Source: an uncultured delta proteobacterium
GTDB taxonomy: Bacteria; Myxococcota_A; UBA9160; JAFDET01
NCBI GenBank assembly: GCA_947259215.1
Contig: CAMYLJ010000035.1
Location: 1-58,355, forward strand
DNA length: 58,355 nt
Direction: 5' to 3'
The number at the start of each line of letters is the position of its first letter. Position 1 is the stretch's first letter. Made by a program: the position numbers and the translations under genes. The notes beneath the pieces were generated by a model. The model saw only the letters and a list, made by a program, of their open reading frames with translations. It did not search any database and was not told where the DNA came from. Positions 24,749-33,001 of the stretch are shown piece after piece.

Positions 24749-25627
24749 ATGACCACCGCAGCCGAGCTCCCCAAGCAGCACACGACCATCCTGGGACGCG
24801 AGATGGCCTGGCACGAGCGGGGCGAGGGAGATCCGATCGTGTTCCTGCACGGGAACCCGACGTCGTCCTACCTGTGGCGCAACGTGATCCCGCACCTGGC
24901 GGACCAGGGCCGCTGCATCGCGCCGGACCTGATCGGCATGGGCGATTCCGCGAAGCTTCCGGACTCCGGTCCGGACCGCTACACGTTCGTCGAGCACCGG
25001 GCGCATCTCGACGCCCTGCTCGGTGCGCTGGGCGTGCGCCAGACCGTGACCTTCGTGATCCACGACTGGGGATCGGCCCTGGGCTTCGACTGGGCCCGCC
25101 GCCACCCGGACGCCGTCCTGGGCATCGCCTACATGGAGGCGATCGTGCAGCCGCTCTCGTGGGACGACTGGCCGAAGGCCGCCCGGGGCGTCTTCGAGGC
25201 CTTCCGCTCGCCCCAGGGCGAGGCCCTGATCCTGGAGCAGAACGCCTTCGTGGAGCAGGTGCTTCCGACCTCCATCCTGCGAAAGCTGTCCGACGAGGAG
25301 ATGGCCGCCTACCGCCGGCCCTTCGCCGAGGCGGGCGAAGCGCGGCGCCCCACCCTGACCTGGCCCCGCCAGATCCCCATCGACGGCGAGCCGGCTGACG
25401 TGACGCAGATCGTCCGCGAGTACGGCGAGTGGCTCACGGGGAGCGAGCTTCCGAAGCTCTTCATCGACGCGGAGCCGGGCGCCATCCTGCGTGGGCCGCA
25501 GCGCGAGTTCTGCCGCCGCTGGCCCAACCAGACCGAGGTCCAAGTGAAGGGCATCCACTTCGTCCAGGAGGACTCGCCGGACGAGATCGGCCTCGCGCTG
25601 GCCCGCTGGAGGCGCGGGCTCCGCTAG
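24749..25627 (+). CDS. Haloalkane dehalogenase (subfamily HLD-II type)
   Basis: 292 aa alpha/beta hydrolase with the haloalkane dehalogenase pentad: halide-binding Asn in [14 protein letters not shown], nucleophile Asp and halide-binding Trp in [16 protein letters not shown], Glu in [10 protein letters not shown], and His in [13 protein letters not shown]. This places it with the DhaA/LinB-like group that hydrolyses halogenated alkanes to alcohols. AGGAG precedes the ATG. Its stop codon is in the left arm of a hairpin shared with the convergent small gene. Confidence 0.92.
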   Translation: MTTAAELPKQHTTILGREMAWHERGEGDPIVFLHGNPTSSYLWRNVIPHLADQGRCIAPDLIGMGDSAKLPDSGPDRYTFVEHRAHLDALLGALGVRQTVTFVIHDWGSALGFDWARRHPDAVLGIAYMEAIVQPLSWDDWPKAARGVFEAFRSPQGEALILEQNAFVEQVLPTSILRKLSDEEMAAYRRPFAEAGEARRPTLTWPRQIPIDGEPADVTQIVREYGEWLTGSELPKLFIDAEPGAILRGPQREFCRRWPNQTEVQVKGIHFVQEDSPDEIGLALARWRRGLR

Positions 25628-25648
25628 AGCCCGACGCGCGCTCTAGCG
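25622..25648. terminator. Perfect hairpin with both convergent stop codons in its arms
   Basis: CGCTAGAGC (25622-25630) pairs perfectly with GCTCTAGCG (25640-25648) around a 9-base loop. The TAG stops of the dehalogenase (+) and of the small basic protein (-) each form part of one arm; both genes end with the codons CGC TAG. Confidence 0.7.
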
Positions 25649-25750
25649 CTGCGCCTCCTGCCGGGCCGCCTTCTTGCGGGCGACGCGGCGCTTGCGGCGC
25701 TGCTTGTTGCGGTGGCGCTTGACCTTCTGCTTGCTCTTGGAACGCGGCAT
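25643..25750 (-). CDS. Small highly basic protein (35 aa)
   Basis: ATG at 25748-25750 opens a 35-residue frame with about half Arg and Lys: it starts MPRSKSKQKVKRHRNKQRRK and ends ARKKAARQEAQR. The composition is typical of ribosomal or rRNA-binding peptides such as the bS22/AURKAIP1-like group, but no family can be assigned with confidence. It follows the PilZ gene by 17 bases, which are filled by a palindrome, and ends in a shared hairpin. The tight position between two certain genes and the protein-like lysine/arginine pattern make it likely real. Confidence 0.7.
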   Translation of the reverse strand: MPRSKSKQKVKRHRNKQRRKRRVARKKAARQEAQR

Positions 25751-25752
25751 GG

Positions 25753-25767
25753 CGTGCTTATAGCACG
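25753..25767. promoter_or_regulatory. Palindrome between the PilZ gene and the small basic gene
   Basis: CGTGCT-TAT-AGCACG is a perfect 6-bp inverted repeat filling the 17 bases between the PilZ stop and the ATG of the 35-aa gene. It could be an operator, an autoregulatory RNA hairpin for a ribosome-like protein, or an attenuating hairpin. No Shine-Dalgarno is visible for the small gene, so the hairpin may control its translation. Confidence 0.4.
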
Positions 25768-26919
25768 TCAGTCGCGAACGATCTCGGCCACGACCGTGCC
25801 CATGGCCTCGGTCTCGCCGTCGGCCAGGCGCTCCACTTCGGGCAGGGCCCCGACCAGGGCCTCGAGGCGGGCGGCGTCGGCGTCGGAGACGTCGAAGAAC
25901 TGGAGCGCCAGGCCGCCCGTGTCCTCGCGCACGGCTCGCGCCCTCACCAGGATCGGCTCGTCGCCGTCGCGGCCGAAGATGGCGAGTCGCGTCTCGTCGC
26001 CCTGGCCGAGCTCGAGGGTCTGCTCCACCAGCATGCCGCCCATGGAGAGGTTGCGACCCATCAGGACCCGCGCGGCCTGGTCCTGGATGGCCAGCACCTG
26101 CCGGGAGTAGCTGCCGCGCGGGGCCGAGCGGCGGTCGTCCGAGTCGTCGTCCGCGAAGGCCGCGTCTTCGCTGGACGCGTCGACCTCGCCGGTCGGCTCG
26201 GGCTCGTCGCTGTGGATCTCGCTGGCGTGGATCTTGGCCTTGAGCACCTCGCGCAGCGCGGCCTCGACGCTGTGCTTCAGCGTTTCGAAGGCGACGGCCG
26301 CCTCGAAGCCCTCTCCGCCCCGGGGCGCCGGCTCGCAGCGCACCACCCAGCCCGGCAGCACGATCCGCGTGCCGCCGGTGAAGGGCTTGGGCAGGTAGAC
26401 GCTGATGCGGGTGTCGGGCTCCACGGTCTCCTCGAGCTGGAGTCGGCAGCCGCGCAGCGCGATCTCCACCAGCACGGCGCTCCGCTTGCGAAGCCCGGTG
26501 CGGTAGGCGACCTCGCCGCCCACCGGGTAGCGCACGGCCACCCGGCGTTCGGGTCCGCGGTAGAGCGCGCGCAGCAGCAGCAGTCGCAGTGCCGAAGGAT
26601 GCACGGGCTGGCGCACGAGGTAGTCGAATCCCACGGCGCGCAGCCGGTCGCGCAGGGCGTTGGAGTCCTCGTTCGTCACCACGATGCGCACCGCCGCGCC
26701 GCCGTTCGCGCCGGGAGGAGAGCCCTCCTGGGCGTCACGCGTCGCCAGGGAGAGGGCGCGGCGCGCGTTCGCGACCAGCAGGTGCCGGGGCTCCACCACG
26801 TCGAGTCCCTCCACCGCGCTGCCGCGCAGGTAGGTGTACTCGATCCCGATCTCCTCCAGGGCGCGCCGGACCTCTCCCAGCTCGCCGTCGTCGAGGACCA
26901 GGGTGCCGGGTGTGGGCAT
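25768..26919 (-). CDS. Protein with two PilZ domains and a receiver-like N-terminus
   Basis: 383 aa. Residues 1-115 look like a response-regulator-type alpha/beta domain (TLVLDDGELGEVRRALEEIG; LLVANARRALSLA) without a clear phosphoacceptor Asp. A first PilZ domain starts near RGPERRVAVRYPVGGEVAYR (RxxxR c-di-GMP motif). After an acidic linker (about 240-265) a second PilZ has DRRSAPRGSYSR and NLSMGGMLV. The protein probably responds to c-di-GMP. It starts three bases after the stop of the CPBP protease gene and so belongs to a CPBP-PilZ-small protein operon. Confidence 0.8.
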   Translation of the reverse strand: MPTPGTLVLDDGELGEVRRALEEIGIEYTYLRGSAVEGLDVVEPRHLLVANARRALSLATRDAQEGSPPGANGGAAVRIVVTNEDSNALRDRLRAVGFDYLVRQPVHPSALRLLLLRALYRGPERRVAVRYPVGGEVAYRTGLRKRSAVLVEIALRGCRLQLEETVEPDTRISVYLPKPFTGGTRIVLPGWVVRCEPAPRGGEGFEAAVAFETLKHSVEAALREVLKAKIHASEIHSDEPEPTGEVDASSEDAAFADDDSDDRRSAPRGSYSRQVLAIQDQAARVLMGRNLSMGGMLVEQTLELGQGDETRLAIFGRDGDEPILVRARAVREDTGGLALQFFDVSDADAARLEALVGALPEVERLADGETEAMGTVVAEIVRD

Positions 26920-26922
26920 TGG

Positions 26923-27750
26923 CTACGAGTCGGCCGACCGCGGACCCATCTGAAGCGGATTCGGGGGCGGGGCCTCGGGGAGGCGCTGGCGGCTTCGCCA
27001 GGCGGGCAGCAGCGCGGCGGCGGCCACCCCGGTCCCCAGGGCGAGCGTCAGGGCAGCGTGCTCTCCGAGTCCGATCTCCGCGCCGAGGTACGCACCCAGG
27101 ACGGCGACGGCGTTGTTGAGCACGTGACACAGCATCGCCGCACGCGTGCTCCCGGCCAGCCAGGCCACCAGGCCCAGGTAGATCCCCAGGGCCAGTGCGC
27201 CGGGAGACTGGACGGGGTCGAAGTGGGCCAGGGCGAACAGCAGCGCCGCGGTCCCGATGGCCAGCGCGCTGGCGGCGAGGCCCGGGCCGAGCCGCGCGGC
27301 GATGCCGCGCTGCACCAGGCCGCGAAAGAAGAGCTCCTCGGCCAGGCCGGGAGCCAGCGCGAGGCCCGCCAGGGCCAGCGGCAGCTCGGCCGCGGTCATG
27401 CTGCCGAGCACGTGCTCGAGCTCCGCCAGGGTGCCGACGTCGCTCGCTCCGGCCAGGTGGATGGCGGCGTCGACGGCGTGCGACAAGGCGACGGTGCCCA
27501 GCGCGAGCGCCGCCAGGCTGCGGCGATCGAGCGCGCTGGGCCCGAGCCCGAGGCGGCCTGCGCGCATGCCGGGAGGCAGGGGCTCGAGTCCCGCGAAGCC
27601 CACCGCCAGCACCGCGAACACGCCGGACATCGCCGCGGCGACGATCGAGATCTGAAGCGCGGGCGACGCGATCGCAAGCGCGCGGTTTGCGGCGACGACG
27701 AGTGCGACGCATGCGAGCAGCATGCTTGCGATTCGCCCGGCCGGACCCAC
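26923..27750 (-). CDS. CPBP-family (CAAX protease-like) intramembrane protease
   Basis: 275 aa polytopic membrane protein with the CPBP motifs EELFFRG, a following AHFDPV and HVLNNAVAV, which hold the Glu, Arg and His residues of the active site. Eight or so hydrophobic stretches are visible. Members process prenylated peptides or act in bacteriocin immunity; the substrate here is unknown. The frame begins with GTG at 27748-27750; an in-frame ATG at 27723 is an alternative. Confidence 0.85.
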   Translation of the reverse strand: MGPAGRIASMLLACVALVVAANRALAIASPALQISIVAAAMSGVFAVLAVGFAGLEPLPPGMRAGRLGLGPSALDRRSLAALALGTVALSHAVDAAIHLAGASDVGTLAELEHVLGSMTAAELPLALAGLALAPGLAEELFFRGLVQRGIAARLGPGLAASALAIGTAALLFALAHFDPVQSPGALALGIYLGLVAWLAGSTRAAMLCHVLNNAVAVLGAYLGAEIGLGEHAALTLALGTGVAAAALLPAWRSRQRLPEAPPPNPLQMGPRSADS

Positions 27751-27805
27751 GCGATGAGCCTAGCGTGTGTGGGCCGCTCCCGTCCCGGACTGCTACCTTC
27801 GGATC

Positions 27806-28363
27806 GTGTCGGAGTCCTCCATCGCATCGTCGTTGCTCGTGGCCATGCCGCAGCTCGAGGATCCCAACTTCCACCGCTGCGTCGTCCAGATCGTGCATCA
27901 CGACGAGGAGGGCGCGTTCGGACTGGTGCTGAACCGGCCGAGCGGCGTCGCGGCGGGCCAGCTTTGCGACAGCCTCGAGATCGAGTGGGGCGGCGATCCG
28001 GACGCCGAGGTGGGCTCCGGAGGTCCCGTGCAGCCGAACACGGGCTGGCTGCTCTTCGGAGAAGGCGCGCCCGACGATCTGCCCGACACCACTCCCATCG
28101 TGGAAGGCGTGCACTTCGCCGGGTCGCTCGAAACCCTGCGGCGCATCGGCGCGGAACCGCCGGAGCGGGTGCGGCTCTTCCTCGGCTATGCGGGCTGGGG
28201 GCCGGGGCAGCTCGAGCTGGAGCTGGCCCAGGGAGCCTGGCTGCTGGTGCCCGCCAGTGCGGAGGTGGCCTTCGCGCCGTGCGAGGACGAGCTGTGGCTG
28301 CGCGTGATCCGCGACCTCGGCGTGGATCCAGCTACCTTGATCTCCACACCCGGAGTCCACTGA
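27806..28363 (+). CDS. YqgE/AlgH family protein
   Basis: 185 aa, the usual length for the family. Signatures: LVAMPQLEDPNFHRCVVQI near the N-terminus, GAFGLVLNRPSG, GSGGPVQP, and LFLGYAGWGPGQLE in the C-terminal half. The family's molecular function is uncertain; AlgH is linked to alginate regulation. GTG 27806 is the start that gives a standard N-terminus (SESSIASSLLVAMP). It heads a same-strand group with the two following genes. Confidence 0.9.
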   Translation: MSESSIASSLLVAMPQLEDPNFHRCVVQIVHHDEEGAFGLVLNRPSGVAAGQLCDSLEIEWGGDPDAEVGSGGPVQPNTGWLLFGEGAPDDLPDTTPIVEGVHFAGSLETLRRIGAEPPERVRLFLGYAGWGPGQLELELAQGAWLLVPASAEVAFAPCEDELWLRVIRDLGVDPATLISTPGVH

Positions 28364-28403
28364 GCCAGGCGCGCCAGGCGGGTGGAAGGCGCGAGGGGAA
28401 ACC

Positions 28404-29486
28404 ATGGGCGCACCCGCTGCATCCGACGCTCCGCTCGAGTACGCCGTCGACGAGCTGCTGGCCGACGGCCCCTACGAGGCTCCGCTCGTCGCAGGTCAGG
28501 TGCGTTGCCACGGCGGCTTCGACGCCGAGGGCCGCTACCGCTCGCCCCGCACCCTGCAGCGGGCTCCGGCCATCCGGGCCTGGCAGGCGCAGCTCGCGCG
28601 GGACGGGCACGAGCTGCTCGCGATCGACGCGGCGCTGATGCCGCCCCAGTATCCGAACGTGGAGCAGGCGAAGCTCCTGCTGCGGGAAGGCGTGCGGGAT
28701 CCCGTGGTGCGCCGGCTCACGATCATCAGCATCGTGGAGGGCTTCGGCGCGATCATCCGCGACGTGAAGGTCCCGGATCTCGCGGCACTGGTCGTGGAGC
28801 CGATCGAGGGGACGGCCCTGGCGCACCTGCGCGGGGGCCTGTTCGAGGCGCACGCCCGCGACGAGGCCGGCTACCGGGACGAGGGCGGCCACAAGCAGAT
28901 GTGGGAAGCCGCGCGCGACCTGGCGCTGGAGAATCCCAGGATCCCCGGCGACGTGCTCATGCGCATGCTGGGTCAGGGTCCCGGTCGCCGGCGCGAGCGG
29001 CGGCGCGCCCTGCCCCGGCTCGACGAGGCCCTGGAGACGATGCTGGCCACCATGGCCCAGGTGCTGGCGGTCGAGGTCTTCGCCATGGGGGCCTTCGACT
29101 GGGGCGAGCGGCTGCTGTCCGACCCGGAGGTCTCGGCAAATCCCGAGGCGGCGGGAAGTCTCGTCTCCTACATCCGCAGCGACGAGAGCCCCCACGTGGA
29201 GTACCTGCGCAGCGCGCTCTCGGAGGTGTCGGCGCGCAGCCTGCGCTGCGTCGACGGGGGTACGATCCCGGGGCGCGAGGCGGTGCGCGTCCTGCTGCAC
29301 GCGACCCTGCGCGGCCTGACCCGTGAGCGCCGCGAGGAGCAGCGGCAGGCGATCCGCGAGAGCCTGCTGGATTCCATGCAGGCGCACGCCCAGCCGGAGA
29401 GCCTGCTCGAGCGCTACGACGCGCTCGAGTCCGCCTGGACGCCGCCCGCGAAGACCGGCTTCGAGCCCGAGACGCCCGAGGCATGA
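28404..29486 (+). CDS. Unknown helical protein, possibly ferritin-like or heme-oxygenase-like
   Basis: 360 aa, no sure family. The sequence is mostly helical, with Glu and His spaced as in di-iron helical bundles: SIVEGFGAII, LFEAHARDEAGY, VEVFAMGAFDWGE and YIRSDESPHVEYLRSAL. This suggests a ferritin-like or TenA/heme-oxygenase-like fold that binds iron, but that is inference. ATG 28404 has GAGGGGAAA upstream. The stop overlaps the start of the ABC1 kinase gene (ATGA), so the two are coupled and may act together, for example in quinone or lipid redox chemistry. Confidence 0.6.
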   Translation: MGAPAASDAPLEYAVDELLADGPYEAPLVAGQVRCHGGFDAEGRYRSPRTLQRAPAIRAWQAQLARDGHELLAIDAALMPPQYPNVEQAKLLLREGVRDPVVRRLTIISIVEGFGAIIRDVKVPDLAALVVEPIEGTALAHLRGGLFEAHARDEAGYRDEGGHKQMWEAARDLALENPRIPGDVLMRMLGQGPGRRRERRRALPRLDEALETMLATMAQVLAVEVFAMGAFDWGERLLSDPEVSANPEAAGSLVSYIRSDESPHVEYLRSALSEVSARSLRCVDGGTIPGREAVRVLLHATLRGLTRERREEQRQAIRESLLDSMQAHAQPESLLERYDALESAWTPPAKTGFEPETPEA

Positions 29487-30754
29487 GGCTGCTCGTCCGG
29501 CTCTACCGGAGCCTGCGGATCGCTGCGACGGCCGCCCGCGTCTACCTGCTCTACAAGCTGCCCGCCTGGGGGCGCAGGCTCCTGCGCCGGCCGGAGCCCG
29601 AGGATCTCGACGCCAGCCACGAGCGGGCGGCGCGGATCCTGCTGGGAACGGCGCTCTCCCTGCGCGGCGTCACCATCAAGTTCTGCCAGGTGGTGGCGAC
29701 GCGGGCGGACGTGTTTCCGCCGGCCGTGATCGAGGTGCTGAAGCAGTGCCACGACGCGGTGCCGCCCCAGCCCTTCCCGCGGATCCGGGCTCACGTGGAG
29801 GCGGAGCTCGGACGCCCGCTCGATCAGGTGTTCCGCGCCTTCGAGCCCGAGCCCATGGCGGCGGCGTCCCTGGCCCAGGTGCACCGGGCGGAGCTGCTGG
29901 ACGGCACCCCGCTGGCGGTGAAGGTGCAGTACCCCGACATCGAGCAGATCGTGCGCACGGACCTGGCCAACATGCGCCGCGTCTGCGCCGTGTACGAGTT
30001 CTTCGATCCCCAGCCGCTGGAGCTGCGGCCGCTGGTGAAGGAGCTGACGAACCACCTGGCGCTCGAGCTGGACTTCCTGCGGGAGGCCGACTGCGCCGAC
30101 CGCGTGCGTGAGCTCTTCGCCCGGGACGGCACGGTGGTGGTGCCGGAGATGCACCGCGAGTGGTCGACGCGCCGCGTCCTCAGCATGCAGCTCGTGGACG
30201 GCATCAAGATCACGGAGAAGGAGAAGATCCAGGCCGCGGGCCTGGATCCTGCCGACGTGGTGCAGGAGCTCATGCGCATCTACACGCGCATGATCCTGGC
30301 CGCGGGCTTCTTCCAGGCGGACCCCCATCCCGGGAACCTCTTCGTGCAGCCCGACGGCCAGGTGGTGCTGCTCGACTTCGGGCTCTCGAAGGAGCTGCCC
30401 GAGGGATTCGGCCTCGGGCTCTTCGAGCTGATGTTCTCGATGATGACCTTGAACGAGTCGGCCATGATCCGGGCCTTCCAGGAGCTCGGCTTCGAGACGA
30501 AGAACGGCGACCCGTCCACCTTCCTGCTCATCACGCGGCGCATGATGAAGCGCAGCGACACGGGCCGCTTCGAGGGCGAGTTCACCGAGCAGATGACCGA
30601 CGAGCTCTTCGACGCGATCCGCGAGAACCCGGTGGTGCAGGTGCCGAGCGACTTCGTGCTGGTGGGCCGGGTGTTCAGTCTGCTCTCCGGCATCGCCCAC
30701 ACGCTGGGGTCGCGCGCCAACGTGCTGGAGGCCATGGGCGCCTCGACCGGCTAG
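29483..30754 (+). CDS. ABC1/UbiB/AarF-family atypical kinase
   Basis: 423 aa protein-kinase-like protein of the UbiB group, usually needed for ubiquinone biosynthesis or other prenyl-lipid traffic. Motifs: KFCQ (the KxGQ motif with Gly replaced by Cys), alanine loop AAASLAQVH, LAVKVQYP (ATP Lys), LELDFLREAD, FFQADPHPGNL and LDFGLSK. The final segment lacks an obvious membrane pair. Start overlaps the preceding stop. The Gly to Cys change in KxGQ is unusual and could affect the ADP-selective fold. Confidence 0.9.
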   Translation: MRLLVRLYRSLRIAATAARVYLLYKLPAWGRRLLRRPEPEDLDASHERAARILLGTALSLRGVTIKFCQVVATRADVFPPAVIEVLKQCHDAVPPQPFPRIRAHVEAELGRPLDQVFRAFEPEPMAAASLAQVHRAELLDGTPLAVKVQYPDIEQIVRTDLANMRRVCAVYEFFDPQPLELRPLVKELTNHLALELDFLREADCADRVRELFARDGTVVVPEMHREWSTRRVLSMQLVDGIKITEKEKIQAAGLDPADVVQELMRIYTRMILAAGFFQADPHPGNLFVQPDGQVVLLDFGLSKELPEGFGLGLFELMFSMMTLNESAMIRAFQELGFETKNGDPSTFLLITRRMMKRSDTGRFEGEFTEQMTDELFDAIRENPVVQVPSDFVLVGRVFSLLSGIAHTLGSRANVLEAMGASTG

Positions 30755-30805
30755 TCGCCCTCGGGAGGCCGCGCCGAACCCGCGGGCCGGACGTATACTC
30801 GGCGC

Positions 30806-31921
30806 ATGAAGGTACGAGCCGCCGTTGCGTTCGAAGCCGCCCGTCCCCTGGAGCTCGCCGAGATCGACCTCGAGGGGCCGAAGCAGGGCGAGTGCCTGGT
30901 GCGCCTGCATGCCACGGGCGTCTGCCACACCGATGCCTACACGCTCTCCGGGCGCGACCCGGAGGGCCTGTTTCCCGCGGTGCTGGGCCACGAGGGAGGC
31001 GGCGTCGTGGAGGAGATCGGCGCGGGCGTCACCTCGCTGGCCCCGGGCGACCACGTGATCCCGCTCTACATCCCTGAGTGCGGAAGCTGCGCCTACTGCA
31101 CGTCGGGCAAGACCAATCTCTGCATCACCCTTCGGGCCACCCAGGGTCAGGGCGTCATGCCCGACGGCACCAGCCGCATCTCCCACGAGGGCCGCACGCT
31201 GCACCACTACATGGGCACTTCCACCTTCGCCGACTACACGGTCGTGCCGGAGATCGCCCTCGCAAAGATCCGCAACGACGCGCCCCTGGAGAAGGTGTGC
31301 CTCCTCGGCTGCGGCATCACCACGGGCATCGGGGCGGTGCTGAACACCGCCAAGGTCGAGCCCGGCGCCAGCGTGGCCGTCTTCGGCCTGGGCGGCGTCG
31401 GCCTTTCGGTGGTGCAGGGGTCGACGATGGCGAAGGCCGGGCGCATCTTCGTCGTGGACAGCAACCCCAAGAAGTTCGAGCTGGCCCGGCAGCTCGGCGC
31501 CAGCGACTGCATCGACCCTGCGGAGGTGGGCGACGTGGTCGAGGCGCTGGTCGAGATGACCGGCGGCGGCGTCGACTACAGCTTCGAAGCCATCGGGAAC
31601 GTGGAGACCATGGGCCAGGCGCTGGCCTGCACGCGGCGCGGCTGGGGACAGTCGATCATCATCGGTGTGGCCGGCGCCGGCGAGGAGATCCACGCGCGCC
31701 CCTTCCTGCTGGTCACCGGCCGCAGCTGGCGCGGCACGGCGTTCGGCGGCACCCGCGGCCGCAGCCAGCTCCCGGGCTACGTGGATCAGTACATGGAGGG
31801 GAGCCTCGAGATCGACGCCTTCGTCAGCGGCAGCCTGCCGCTCGAGCGGATCAACGAGGCCTTCGACCGCATGCACGAAGGCGAGGCGATCCGGACGGTG
31901 ATCGACCTCACAGCCGAGTAG
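30806..31921 (+). CDS. frmA: S-(hydroxymethyl)glutathione dehydrogenase / class III alcohol dehydrogenase
   Basis: 371 aa zinc-dependent dehydrogenase that oxidises the glutathione-formaldehyde adduct and is the main formaldehyde detoxification enzyme in many Proteobacteria. Signatures: [31 protein letters not shown], structural zinc [60 protein letters not shown] and [18 protein letters not shown]. Almost full-length identity to class III ADH patterns. A terminator-like hairpin follows at once. Confidence 0.95.
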   Translation: MKVRAAVAFEAARPLELAEIDLEGPKQGECLVRLHATGVCHTDAYTLSGRDPEGLFPAVLGHEGGGVVEEIGAGVTSLAPGDHVIPLYIPECGSCAYCTSGKTNLCITLRATQGQGVMPDGTSRISHEGRTLHHYMGTSTFADYTVVPEIALAKIRNDAPLEKVCLLGCGITTGIGAVLNTAKVEPGASVAVFGLGGVGLSVVQGSTMAKAGRIFVVDSNPKKFELARQLGASDCIDPAEVGDVVEALVEMTGGGVDYSFEAIGNVETMGQALACTRRGWGQSIIIGVAGAGEEIHARPFLLVTGRSWRGTAFGGTRGRSQLPGYVDQYMEGSLEIDAFVSGSLPLERINEAFDRMHEGEAIRTVIDLTAE

Positions 31922-31926
31922 GGTTC

Positions 31927-31952
31927 GGCCCGCATCGGGCCTGAAACCTTTT
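31927..31952 (+). terminator. Intrinsic-type terminator after frmA
   Basis: GGCCCG-CAT-CGGGCC (31927-31941), extendable by an imperfect TTC/GAA, is followed by TGAAACCTTTTT. It lies five bases after the frmA stop and should separate frmA from the promoter downstream. Confidence 0.65.
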
Positions 31953-32071
31953 TCACACCCTGGGAAAATTTGTTCCGCGATTGGGAAAGGACTTTCGGCC
32001 AGGGTCGGGAAGTACCCGCGGAGAATCCATAATATTCAATGATTACAGATGGTTATATATACGCAAACGCG

Positions 32072-32087
32072 TGGCACGCCGGTTGCA
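32072..32087 (+). promoter_or_regulatory. Consensus sigma-54 (-24/-12) promoter
   Basis: TGGCACGCCGGTTGCA matches the sigma-54 consensus TGGCACR-N4-TTGCW at every fixed position, with correct spacing between GG and GC. Transcription should start near 32097 on the + strand. The 120 bases upstream are unusually AT-rich for this genome (for example CCATAATATTCAATGATTA and GGTTATATATACG), as expected for a bendable region between activator sites and promoter. Small GGAA/TTCC repeats at 31963-31987 are possible activator sites but weak. Confidence 0.8.
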
Positions 32088-32096
32088 AGCACAATG

Positions 32097-32257
32097 GGCG
32101 TCTGTCGAGTTGTCCCAGCTGAAGTTGAGTGGATGCTGAGCGGCCCATGCGGTGTTCCCGTGGAGCGGTTGCAGATGGGGACCCTCGACCGAAAGCGCGG
32201 ATTGACGCGAGCCGTGCGCCACGAACGCCCCGGTGAGAGCCGGGGCGTTCCCTTTTT
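32097..32257 (+). ncRNA. Candidate sigma-54-dependent small RNA
   Basis: This interval runs from the predicted start of the sigma-54 promoter to the end of a perfect 11-bp intrinsic terminator. The only + strand frame with a start near here reads through the terminator and has no ribosome site, and the next gene is on the other strand, so the transcript is probably a free-standing non-coding RNA of about 160 bases. The promoter class suggests nitrogen, stress or quorum control as in Qrr or CrcZ RNAs, but no sequence relation to those is claimed. The rest of the gap 31922-32280 holds only the frmA terminator and the AT-rich stretch. Confidence 0.6.
32223..32257 (+). terminator. Strong rho-independent terminator
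   Basis: GAACGCCCCGG (32223-32233) pairs perfectly with CCGGGGCGTTC (32240-32250) around a six-base loop, followed by CCTTTTTC. The T tract follows only on the + strand, so it terminates a + transcript and does not serve the minus-strand gene at 32281. Confidence 0.88.
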
Positions 32258-32280
32258 CGGGCGCCGCGACGGGCTCCGGG

Positions 32281-32928
32281 CTATCGCAGGTCGAGCTGAC
32301 GCCTCTCCCAGCTGGCGGTGGGAGCCCGGAAGATCAGGAGCCGCCGGGAGGTGCGCACCGTCGCGGAGTTGGCCACCGCGTGCGTGCCCTCGTAGCGCTC
32401 GTTCAGCTGCAGCCGGGCCTCGAAGAAGCCCCCGCGGAACGGTGAGAGGCCGAGCACCCGGCGGTCGGTGACCGCCACCGCCACGTTCTCCCCGACGACG
32501 GCGTCGACCAGCGACTCGTTCGGCCCGAGGCCGCTCTCCACCAGGTTGCCGCTCCCGCCGTCGAAGCCGATGACCCGCAGCCGGGTGGTCAGCAGGGCCA
32601 CGCGCGCCCCGAGCAGCGGCTTCTCGGGCAGGCGCTCCCCGCGACGCCAGCGCTTCTGGGCCCACGAGCCGCTCGTCGTGGTGACGGCGAGGGCGCGTCG
32701 ATCGGTGAGAACGACGCCGACCCGCCCGCGCGCCCGGGTGAAGAGCACCTGCTCGTCGATCTCCAGGTCCGCCGCCAGCTGCCCGCCGTTCCGCGCGTCG
32801 ATGGAGAGGACCTCGCGTTTCAGCACCACGAGTTCGAGATCGTCGGCGACGACCCGCTCGTCGGCGAGCTGCGCCGCCGCCGTGCCCGCCAACGCCAGGC
32901 ACGCGAGGATGAGGACCTTCCGGAGCAT
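32281..32928 (-). CDS. Exported protein built of four internal repeats
   Basis: 215 aa with a signal peptide (LILACLALAGTAAA). After it, four units of roughly 40-45 residues end in related strands: VGVVLTDRRALAVTT, VALLTTRLRVIGF, VAVAVTDRRVLGLSP and ATVRTSRRLLIFRA. The first half of each has an acidic stretch such as LEIDEQVL. This is probably a small beta-propeller or beta-solenoid in the periplasm. No family is recognised. Its 3' end lies 23 bases past the sRNA terminator on the opposite strand. Confidence 0.65.
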   Translation of the reverse strand: MLRKVLILACLALAGTAAAQLADERVVADDLELVVLKREVLSIDARNGGQLAADLEIDEQVLFTRARGRVGVVLTDRRALAVTTTSGSWAQKRWRRGERLPEKPLLGARVALLTTRLRVIGFDGGSGNLVESGLGPNESLVDAVVGENVAVAVTDRRVLGLSPFRGGFFEARLQLNERYEGTHAVANSATVRTSRRLLIFRAPTASWERRQLDLR

Positions 32929-33001
32929 GGGCGTTCTCGACCAGGGTAGCGCGCGGGCGCTCCCTTGGGCGGCGCGCCGGGGGCGCTACCGTGCCGGGGC
33001 C

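Noticed and set aside
29414-31876. 820-codon minus-strand frame opposite the ABC1 kinase and frmA
   Set aside because: His/Leu-rich shadow of two certain genes on the other strand.
31952-31969. Possible third CRP site near TCACACCC after frmA
   Set aside because: The left half is TGAAA, only three of five bases match; too weak to list as an operator.
31922-32280. Riboswitch in the frmA downstream gap
   Set aside because: No riboswitch core known to me was recognised and no same-strand gene follows that it could control.
32094-32471. Plus-strand frame across the sRNA and its terminator
   Set aside because: It has no ribosome site, reads through a strong terminator and then runs antisense to the exported repeat protein; better explained as a chance frame.
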